Positions 58,030-64,000 of a stretch of 64,000 nucleotides of DNA are shown here, in pieces. The stretch is taken from NCBI RefSeq assembly GCF_009659535.1, contig NZ_VJZZ01000001.1, positions 248,001-312,000 on the forward strand. The letters run 5' to 3'. The position numbers and the translations under genes are program-made. The stretch is from Aggregicoccus sp. 17bor-14. GTDB lineage: Bacteria; Myxococcota; Myxococcia; Myxococcales; Myxococcaceae. The notes under the pieces are model-generated. The model made no database searches and had not been told where the DNA came from. It saw only the letters and a program-made list of their open reading frames with translations. Positions within the stretch are counted from its first letter, which is position 1; every line of letters begins with the position of its first letter.

Positions 58030-59391
58030 ATGGCGCCTGCCTCCTCGCGCCGGCTCCTCTGCGCCCTGCTCTGCCTCGGCCTCGCGGCCTCGGGCTGCAG
58101 CGCGCACCGCACCGCCGCTCCCACCGCTCCGCGCGAGCGGGCGCGGGCCCTGGTGGAGGCCGGAAAGCCCGCCGAGGCCATCGCGCTGCTGGAGGGCCTG
58201 CACGCCGCCGCGCCGGACGACCTGGAGCTCGCGCGCGCGCTCACCGAGGCACAGGTGAAGGCGGGCCGCACGGACGCGTGGATCGCCGAGCTCGAGCGCC
58301 GCAACCGCGCCCACGAGCGCGCCTCGCAGCACTACATGCTGGGCCTCGCCCACTTCTCGCGCTCCGCCGGCGCCGGGGAGCCGGCCATCCGCGCCTTCGA
58401 GCGGGCCATCGCGCTCGCGCCCGGGGAGGCCGAGCTGCACCACCGCCTGGGCATCGCCCTGCTCGAATCCGAGCAGTACGCCCAGGCCGTGGGCCCGCTG
58501 CGGCGCGCGGTGGAGCTGGCACCCGGGCGCGCGGGCCTGCAGCTGCCGCTCGCAAAGGCGCTGCACCGCACGGGGGACACGCAGGGCGCCGTCGCGGCGC
58601 TCTCGGCGCTGGTGCAGCAGTCCCCCTCGCGCGCCGAGGTCGCGACGGCGCGGGCCCTGATGGAGCAGATCTCGGACCCCTTCGCGCGCCTGCCCAAGGG
58701 CGCCGGGCCCCGCTTCGAGGAGGGCCTCCGGGCGCTGCACGAGCAGGACGTGCCCCAGCAGGCCATCCTCGCGTTCGAGGAGGTGCTGCACGACTTCCCG
58801 GACCTGGCCGTGGTGCACGCGCTGCTGGGCCTCGCCTACCAGCGCCTGGACGACGCGGGCCGCGCGGTGGAGGAGTACCGGCGCGCGCTCGAACTCGCCC
58901 CTTCGGACGGCAAGACGCACCAGTACCTCGGCGAGCTGTACCTCGCCCGCCAGCGCCCCGAGTCCGCGCGCCCCGAGTTCCAGCAGGCCGTGGCGCTGCA
59001 CCCCCTGCTGGATGTGGCCTGGTACCAGCTGGGAGACCTCGAGCTGCAGCGCCACGACCTCGGTGCGGCCCGCCGCTGCTTCCAGGTGCTGAGCGCCCTG
59101 CAGCCGGACTCGCCCGCCCCGCACGGCAAGCTCGCGCTGGTGCTGCAGCTGGAGGGCGACTGGAAGGGCGCGGACCGCGAGCTGCACGCCGTGCTGGACG
59201 GGGACCCGGAGAACGTGGAGTTCGCCCTGCGCCTGGGCCTCCTGCACGCCGAGCGCGCAGGCAAGACCCCGGAGCCCGCGGCGCGGCGCGCGGCCCAGGC
59301 GGAGGCCGAGAAGTGGCTGCGCCAGGTGCTCGAGGCCCAGCCGGAGAACGCCGTCGCCTCGCGCGCCCTCGCCTCCTTGCGAGGGCAGTGA
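58030..59391 (+). CDS. TPR lipoprotein
   Basis: A 453-residue lipoprotein: MAPASSRRLLCALLCLGLAASGC. The mature part is about nine TPR units, e.g. AFERAIALAPGEAELHHRLGIALLESEQYAQAVGPLRRAVELAP and AFEEVLHDFPDLAVVHALLGLAYQRLDDAGRAVEEYRRALELAP. It probably sits on the periplasmic face and scaffolds a complex, as PilF-type or BamD-type lipoproteins do. Nothing specific identifies it. It lies 2 bases after plsC, so co-transcription is very likely. Confidence 0.82.
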   Translation: MAPASSRRLLCALLCLGLAASGCSAHRTAAPTAPRERARALVEAGKPAEAIALLEGLHAAAPDDLELARALTEAQVKAGRTDAWIAELERRNRAHERASQHYMLGLAHFSRSAGAGEPAIRAFERAIALAPGEAELHHRLGIALLESEQYAQAVGPLRRAVELAPGRAGLQLPLAKALHRTGDTQGAVAALSALVQQSPSRAEVATARALMEQISDPFARLPKGAGPRFEEGLRALHEQDVPQQAILAFEEVLHDFPDLAVVHALLGLAYQRLDDAGRAVEEYRRALELAPSDGKTHQYLGELYLARQRPESARPEFQQAVALHPLLDVAWYQLGDLELQRHDLGAARRCFQVLSALQPDSPAPHGKLALVLQLEGDWKGADRELHAVLDGDPENVEFALRLGLLHAERAGKTPEPAARRAAQAEAEKWLRQVLEAQPENAVASRALASLRGQ

Positions 59392-59449
59392 CGAGCGCAG
59401 TAGCCAGCACGCGCGCCGGCTCCTAGACTTGCCGGCCCCGGGAGACCCC

Positions 59450-60055
59450 ATGAGCGACGCCCGCCAGCCGCCAGACCGCAAAGCGCCGCCGCCGCCCTCG
59501 GCAGGGACCAGCCGCCCCGCGATGCGGGCGGTGAGCGCCGCGCGCGCCACCCCCCTGGCCCCCGCCGGCCCTCCGCCCCCCCTGGGCAAGCGCGTGAGCG
59601 CGGCGCTCACCAACGCGGGCCTCAACGCGCTCGCCTACGCGCGGGAGGCCGTGGAGGACTTCCGCCGCCGCGACCGCTTCTTCAAGTTCAAGGCGATGGT
59701 GGTGGCCGCGTGGGTGCTGCTCTCGGTGTCGGGCGTGGTGGTGGCGTGCCCCAGCGGGGCCCTCAGCGCGGGCGAGATGGGCGCGCGCCTGGTGGTGAAC
59801 GCGGAGCGGGTGCCCCCGATCATCCTCATCTACAACGAGAGCAAGGAGCCCTGGCAGGACGTCACGGTGGTGGTGAACCGCCAGTACCGCGCCTCGTCGG
59901 GCAGTGTGGCCGCGGGCGGCAACCTCACGCTCACGCCCAAGCTGCTGCTGGGCCCGGGCAACGTGCTCGCGCCGCTGGGGCTGCACGTCACGGACGTGGA
60001 GCTGCGCACCTCCGAGGGGCGCGCCACCCTGATGCGCGAGGGCGAGCTGCGCTGA
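59450..60055 (+). CDS. One-TM hypothetical protein
   Basis: A 201-residue protein. Residues 1-60 are Pro/Ala-rich, and a membrane helix follows (KAMVVAAWVLLSVSGVVVAC, about residues 85-104). A strand-rich periplasmic part then has ARLVVNAERVPPIILIYNESKEPWQDVTVVVNRQYRA and ends GELR. This suggests a small beta-sandwich domain. No family is recognised. The ATG at 59450 follows a GGGAG site, and a TAGACT box lies 20 bases before it. A 58-base gap separates it from the TPR gene. Confidence 0.65.
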   Translation: MSDARQPPDRKAPPPPSAGTSRPAMRAVSAARATPLAPAGPPPPLGKRVSAALTNAGLNALAYAREAVEDFRRRDRFFKFKAMVVAAWVLLSVSGVVVACPSGALSAGEMGARLVVNAERVPPIILIYNESKEPWQDVTVVVNRQYRASSGSVAAGGNLTLTPKLLLGPGNVLAPLGLHVTDVELRTSEGRATLMREGELR

Positions 60056-60064
60056 GCGCACGGC

Positions 60065-60122
60065 AGCGCCCGCGGGCGCTGGAAACACGAACGCCCTCTC
60101 CGCCGGGAGGGCGAAGAGGGCG
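60065..60122. terminator. Hairpins ending rplQ and the convergent gene
   Basis: A perfect 18-base palindrome (CAGCGCCCGCGGGCGCTG, 60065-60082) is followed by CGCCCTCT (60092-60099), which pairs with AGAGGGCG (60115-60122). Read on the minus strand, the second hairpin leads into TTCGTGTTTCC, which is weakly T-rich. The location between the converging ends of a ribosomal gene and the hypothetical gene fits a bidirectional terminator. Confidence 0.45.
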
Positions 60123-60148
60123 TCGCTGGAAGCAGCCGGAAGCGGGAA

Positions 60149-60574
60149 CTACTCCGCCTTGGCCGTCTCCTCGGTGCTCTCGGCCTCGGAGGCCTCGGTG
60201 CCCTTGGCAGGCTTCGCCGGGCGGTCCACCAGCTCGAGCAGCGCCATCTCGGCCGCATCGCCGCGACGGAAGCCGAGCTTCACGATGCGGGTGTAGCCGC
60301 CGGGACGGGTCGCATAGCGGTCCTTGTACTCGCTGAAGACCTTCTGCAGCACGTCTTTGTCCTTCACGATCTTGGCCGCGAGGCGCACGTTCGACAGCCC
60401 GCCGCGCTTGCCGAGCGTGATGATCCGCTCGGCCATCTTCCGGGCCTCCTTGGCCTTGGGAAGCGTGGTCTTGATCGCCTGGTGCTCGAGCAGCGAGGTC
60501 ACCATGTTGTTGAGCATCGCGAGACGGTGGCTCGTGGTGCGGTGCAGCTTCCTCTGTCCAACCTTGTGACGCAT
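60149..60574 (-). CDS. rplQ: 50S ribosomal protein L17
   Basis: A 141-residue L17. The universal start [24 protein letters not shown] is present, and [17 protein letters not shown] follows. The C-terminus carries an acidic Glu/Ala tail (about residues 120-141), which is common in deltaproteobacterial-type homologues. It binds 23S rRNA near the exit tunnel. It is the last gene of the alpha operon. The 190-base gap to rpoA is long for that operon and has a GGAGCC / GGCTCC hairpin just before the ribosome site. Confidence 0.97.
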   Translation of the reverse strand: MRHKVGQRKLHRTTSHRLAMLNNMVTSLLEHQAIKTTLPKAKEARKMAERIITLGKRGGLSNVRLAAKIVKDKDVLQKVFSEYKDRYATRPGGYTRIVKLGFRRGDAAEMALLELVDRPAKPAKGTEASEAESTEETAKAE

Positions 60575-60764
60575 GGGCGTTGCACTCCGGAGCCTCTCGG
60601 CTCCACCACTCCGGCCGTATCAGGTACCGGGTGGGAAGGGCGCCCCGACACCGGAGGGCACCACTGCGTGGGTTCGGTGGCCGCGTACGGGCGCCACCCC
60701 CTCCCCGGCCCGCGCCCCTGCTTGAGGGCGTGTCGCGCGCACCGGGAAGGGTCCTGCGGGAACG

Positions 60765-61799
60765 CTAGACCTTCGCGGCGGCCGGAGCGGCAGGGGCCGC
60801 GGCCGGAGCCTTCGGAGGCCAGTTCTCGAGCTTCATGCCGAGCGACAGGCCCATCTCCGCGAGGATCTCCTTGATCTCCTTGAGCGACTTGCGGCCGAAG
60901 TTCTTCGTCTTGAGCATCTCGGCCTCGCTGCGCTGCACGAGGTCACCGATGCTCTTGATGTTCGCCTGCTGCAGGCAGTTGGCCGAGCGCACCGAGAGCT
61001 CCAGCTCGTCCACCGAGCGGAAGAGGTTCTCGTTGAGCTTCGCCTCCTCCTTCGGGGCCTCGGCGACCACCGGCTCCTCGGTCTCGTCGAAGTTCACGAA
61101 GACCGTGAGCTGCTCCTTGATGATCTTCGCCGCGTACGCCACCGCGTCCTGCGGGGTGACGGAGCCGTCCGTCCACACCTCGAGGCTCAGCTTGTCGTAG
61201 TCGGTGACCTGACCGACGCGGGCGTTGGTGACCTGGTAGTTCACCTTGCGCACCGGGCTGAACAGCGAGTCGATGGGGATGGTGCCGATGGGGCTGCCGG
61301 CGACCTTGTTGGAGTTGGCCGGCACGTAGCCACGGCCGCGGCGGCAGGTGAGCTCCACGCGCAGCTTGCCACCCTCGGACACCGTGCAGATGTGGTGACC
61401 AGGGTTGAGCACCTCGACCTGGTCGTCGGTGATGATGTCCCCGGCCTTCACCTCCTTGGGACCCTCCACCTCGATGCGCAGCGTCTTGGTCTCGTTGGTG
61501 TGCATCCGAAGGAGGACCTCCTTCAGGTTGAGCACGATGTCCGTCACGTCCTCGGCCACCTCGGGGATCGTGGTGAACTCGTGGTCCACGCCCTCGATCT
61601 TCACGGAGGTGATGGCGGCGCCCTGCAGGCTGCTGAGCAGCACGCGGCGCAGCGAGTTGCCGAGCGTGGTCCCGAAGCCGCGCTCGAGCGGCTCCGCCAC
61701 GAACTTGCCGTAGGTCTGGCTGAGGGAGTCCTGGTCGACGTCCATGCGGCGCGGCTTGATGAGGTCGCGCCAGTTCTTCGCCACGTACGTATCTGCCAT
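60765..61799 (-). CDS. rpoA: RNA polymerase alpha subunit
   Basis: A 344-residue alpha subunit. The N-terminal domain shows the family landmarks [23 protein letters not shown] and RGYVPANSN. The C-terminal domain begins around residue 260, with [27 protein letters not shown] and [22 protein letters not shown] carrying the DNA-contact residues. A short Ala/Pro tail follows. The start at 61799 ([16 protein letters not shown]) is fixed by family similarity; an upstream in-frame ATG at 61829 is less likely. It lies in the alpha operon between rpsD and rplQ. Confidence 0.98.
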   Translation of the reverse strand: MADTYVAKNWRDLIKPRRMDVDQDSLSQTYGKFVAEPLERGFGTTLGNSLRRVLLSSLQGAAITSVKIEGVDHEFTTIPEVAEDVTDIVLNLKEVLLRMHTNETKTLRIEVEGPKEVKAGDIITDDQVEVLNPGHHICTVSEGGKLRVELTCRRGRGYVPANSNKVAGSPIGTIPIDSLFSPVRKVNYQVTNARVGQVTDYDKLSLEVWTDGSVTPQDAVAYAAKIIKEQLTVFVNFDETEEPVVAEAPKEEAKLNENLFRSVDELELSVRSANCLQQANIKSIGDLVQRSEAEMLKTKNFGRKSLKEIKEILAEMGLSLGMKLENWPPKAPAAAPAAPAAAKV

Positions 61800-61915
61800 G
61801 TGTGCTGCTCCTCGTGCGTGCGCCACCACCGACGTACCCGCCGCAATGGCGGGAGGATGGGCACGGGATGAACCGCTCTTCTAACCGCCCGAGCGGGGTA
61901 CCGCAAAAGCACGCA

Positions 61916-61976
61916 CGCCCCGGCGGATGAGGCCGGGGCGCGCAAGACGCTCCATTGGGAGCTCTGGGAGAGCTCC
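61916..61976 (-). other. Two hairpins between rpsD and rpoA
   Basis: On the minus strand, downstream of rpsD, an 8-base-pair hairpin (GGAGCTCT / AGAGCTCC with a GGG/CCC loop, 61958-61976) is followed by CGCCCCGGC / GCCGGGGCG (61916-61940, 7-base loop). A CGTGCTTTTGC tail follows the second. They could be an attenuator or a stabilising element within a 193-base gap. Confidence 0.5.
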
Positions 61977-61992
61977 AGGGAGCGCGGTGCGA

Positions 61993-62619
61993 CTACTTGG
62001 AGTAGAGCTCCACGATCAGCTGCTCCTGGATCGGCATCGTGAGGTCCTCGCGGTTCGGCGCGGTCCGCACGGTGGCCTTGAAGTTCTTCTTGTCCAGGTC
62101 GATCCACTGCGGCACGCCGCGGCGGTCCACGGTCTCGAGCGCCTCCGCGATGCGCAGCATCTTGCGGCTCTTCTCGGCGACCTCGATGGTCGAGCCCGGG
62201 CGCACGGCGAAGGACGGGATGTTGACCCGCTTGCCGTTCACCGTGAAGTGGCCGTGGCGCACCAGCTGGCGGCTCTCGGCGCGGGTGTCCGCGAAGCCCA
62301 TGCGGAACACCACGTTGTCCAGGCGCAGCTCGAGCTGCTGCAGCAGGTTCTCACCCGTCTTGCCCTTGGCCGCGGACGCGCGGTGGTAGTAGCCGCGGAA
62401 CTGGCTCTCGAGCAGGCCGTACATGCGCTTGACCTTCTGCTTCTCGCGCAGCTGCACGCCGTAGCCGGAGAACTTCACCCGGCCCTGGCCATGCTGACCG
62501 GGGGGATAGGGACGCCGCTCGATCGCACACTTGTCGGTGTAGCAGCGGTCACCCTTGAGGTACATCTTCAGGTTCTCGCGCCGGCAGATGCGGCAGGCGC
62601 TGGCGGTATAACGGGCCAT
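61993..62619 (-). CDS. rpsD: 30S ribosomal protein S4
   Basis: A 208-residue S4 of the zinc-binding type: C9-R-I-C12 and C26 with C31 in [22 protein letters not shown]. The S4 RNA-binding domain is at about residues 96-155 ([30 protein letters not shown]). It nucleates 30S assembly and, in some bacteria, represses its own operon. A strong hairpin (62643-62676) precedes it. Confidence 0.98.
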   Translation of the reverse strand: MARYTASACRICRRENLKMYLKGDRCYTDKCAIERRPYPPGQHGQGRVKFSGYGVQLREKQKVKRMYGLLESQFRGYYHRASAAKGKTGENLLQQLELRLDNVVFRMGFADTRAESRQLVRHGHFTVNGKRVNIPSFAVRPGSTIEVAEKSRKMLRIAEALETVDRRGVPQWIDLDKKNFKATVRTAPNREDLTMPIQEQLIVELYSK

Positions 62620-62642
62620 GGCTTTTTCCTTGAGGTGGTCTA

Positions 62643-62676
62643 GGAGCCGGCGCCCCCGCGGGGGCTCTCCGGCTCC
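62643..62676 (-). other. Hairpin between rpsK and rpsD
   Basis: GGAGCCGG pairs with CCGGCTCC over 8 bases, and inside it GCCCCC pairs with GGGGGC around a 2-base turn. It lies 12 bases after the rpsK stop, ending 23 bases before the rpsD ATG. There is no T-run. It may stabilise the mRNA or affect S4 translation. Confidence 0.55.
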
Positions 62677-62688
62677 ACGAAGAGGGAA

Positions 62689-63129
<441 letters not shown>

Positions 63130-63161
63130 GTGAGTCGGAGCTCCTGAAAGTAGATGATCGA

Positions 63162-63192
63162 CGCGGGGCGCCGTCTAAGCGGCCTCCCCGCG
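63162..63192 (-). other. Hairpin between rpsM and rpsK
   Basis: CGCGGGG pairs with CCCCGCG over 7 bases and GCCG with CGGC inside it. The stem begins 13 bases after the rpsM stop on the minus strand. There is no T-run. It is part of a pattern shared by the other gaps in this operon. Confidence 0.5.
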
Positions 63193-63205
63193 CAGGGGTG
63201 GGAAA

Positions 63206-63592
63206 CTAGCGGCCGGCCGGCGCAGTGGCCTTGGCGCGCACGATGCCGCGCTTGGGCCCCTTGCGGGTGCGGGCGTTGGTGTGGGTGCGCTGGCCGCGCA
63301 CGGGCAGGCCCTTGCGGTGACGCAGGCCACGGTAGCAGCCGAGGTCCATGAGGCGCTTGATGTTCATGGTCACCTCGCGACGCAGGTCACCCTCGACCTT
63401 GTAGTCGGCCTCGATGATCTCGCGGAGCTTGCGCGCCTGATCGTCGGTGAGGTCCTTGGTGCGCGTGGTCGGATCGATCCCGGCCTTCTCGATGATCTTC
63501 TGCGCGGAGGTGCTGCCGATCCCGTAGATGTACTGCAGCGAGATCACGGCGCGCTTGTTGGGCGGGAGGTCGATGCCTGCGATACGAGCCAT
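63206..63592 (-). CDS. rpsM: 30S ribosomal protein S13
   Basis: A 128-residue S13 with the start [33 protein letters not shown] and the C-terminal basic [26 protein letters not shown]. It forms contacts between the 30S head and the 50S central protuberance and P-site tRNA. It lies 51 bases after rpmJ; a small 5-base-pair hairpin (GCGAC / GTCGC) at about 63631-63644 is in that gap. Confidence 0.98.
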   Translation of the reverse strand: MARIAGIDLPPNKRAVISLQYIYGIGSTSAQKIIEKAGIDPTTRTKDLTDDQARKLREIIEADYKVEGDLRREVTMNIKRLMDLGCYRGLRHRKGLPVRGQRTHTNARTRKGPKRGIVRAKATAPAGR

Positions 63593-63643
63593 CTGAGTCG
63601 TTCCTTCTGGGTGGAGTTGGTCTGAAGCTGGCGACCGGAGTCG

Positions 63644-63760
63644 CTAGCCCTGGCGCTGCTTGTGCCGAGGGTTGGAGGCGCAGATGACGCGCACGATGCC
63701 CTTGCGGCGGACAACCTTGCACTTGTCGCAGATCTTCTTGACGGACGCCCGAACCTTCAT
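63644..63760 (-). CDS. rpmJ: 50S ribosomal protein L36
   Basis: A 38-residue L36 starting [20 protein letters not shown]. The zinc-binding residues are C11, C14, C27 and H33, of the C-x2-C-x12-C-x4/5-H form, so it is the zinc-containing type. It is a small 50S protein near the peptidyl-transferase region. A hairpin terminator (63797-63829) separates it from infA, so it may have its own expression level. Confidence 0.97.
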   Translation of the reverse strand: MKVRASVKKICDKCKVVRRKGIVRVICASNPRHKQRQG

Positions 63761-63796
63761 GGCGGTGCTTCTCCTTCGAGTAATGAAAAATCAAGC

Positions 63797-63829
63797 AGCC
63801 GGGTGCCTCCCCTCTCGGGAGGCCCGGCT
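63797..63829 (-). terminator. Intrinsic-terminator-like hairpin between infA and rpmJ
   Basis: On the minus strand AGCCGGG pairs with CCCGGCT and, inside, CCTCCC with GGGAGG (13 pairs, two bulged bases). Four bases later comes a T-rich GATTTTTC. It lies 3 bases after the infA stop. A classic terminator inside the operon suggests partial termination that sets the ratio of infA to the ribosomal genes. Inferred from structure only. Confidence 0.55.
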
Positions 63830-63832
63830 GGG

Positions 63833-64000
<168 letters not shown>

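Overview
The window is a very GC-rich, densely packed bacterial chromosome segment. Its gene families point to a myxobacterium (Myxococcota, Myxococcus/Corallococcus-like). The evidence is a eukaryotic-type Ser/Thr kinase next to an FHA/sigma-54 activator, many secreted lipoproteins and TPR proteins, a split ImuA-ImuB mutasome with an upstream site resembling the Myxococcus LexA box, a DUF4130-UdgX fusion, and an infA-to-rplQ ribosomal block. I see no rRNA, tRNA, CRISPR array, insertion sequence, integrase or prophage backbone.

Layout. 1-4947: the end of a beta-helix surface protein, three tandem tail-collar proteins, a GNAT acetyltransferase, and convergent DUF6916 and NHL-lipoprotein genes; together these look like a cell-surface fibre module. 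5091-12636: a small Swt1-like HEPN protein, DoxX, an F420-type oxidoreductase, an Ap4A phosphorylase-type protein, DUF1697, a giant membrane spermidine-synthase-like protein and an ABC-F ATPase. 12876-19471: an L,D-transpeptidase, a bestrophin, the ImuB/ImuA mutasome and a von Willebrand lipoprotein. 19738-24543: Lon, RidA and a DnaG-type primase. 24562-30982: a VIT/VWA protein, a YcxB-glutaredoxin fusion, the UdgX/DUF4130 plus radical-SAM DNA repair pair, and a TPR protein.

31253-38279 is a signalling and envelope run: Ser/Thr kinase, TPR protein, FHA-GAF-sigma-54 activator and two lipoproteins. 38283-40819 holds small membrane and TPR proteins and a beta-barrel protein preceded by an unlisted 54-residue coupled ORF. 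40929-49101 holds MutL, an epimerase-like protein, a lysophospholipid acyltransferase with a histone-H1-like tail, a DUF721/DciA protein, a CAP-domain protein, a receiver/PATAN regulator and a small Cys-rich protein. 49459-60055 holds a Slt-type lytic transglycosylase, PsuG, a DMT exporter, an FHA regulator whose AAA domain has lost its sigma-54 contact loop, a DUF2314-like protein, a deoxynucleoside kinase, PlsC, a TPR lipoprotein and a one-TM protein. 60149-64000 is the alpha operon on the minus strand (infA, rpmJ, rpsM, rpsK, rpsD, rpoA, rplQ) with GC hairpins in the gaps between genes.

How they work together. DNA maintenance is over-represented (ImuA/ImuB, UdgX plus radical SAM, MutL, DnaG, deoxynucleoside kinase, DciA). 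Envelope functions (transpeptidase, transglycosylase, lipoproteins, acyltransferases) and phospho-signalling (kinase, FHA, receiver) make up most of the rest. The candidates for under-described biology are the tail-collar/GNAT/DUF6916 module, the radical SAM/UdgX pair, the YcxB-glutaredoxin fusion, the HEPN protein with a basic tail, the degenerate enhancer-binding protein and the small ORF at 40655-40819. All family assignments are from reading the sequence; no database search was run.
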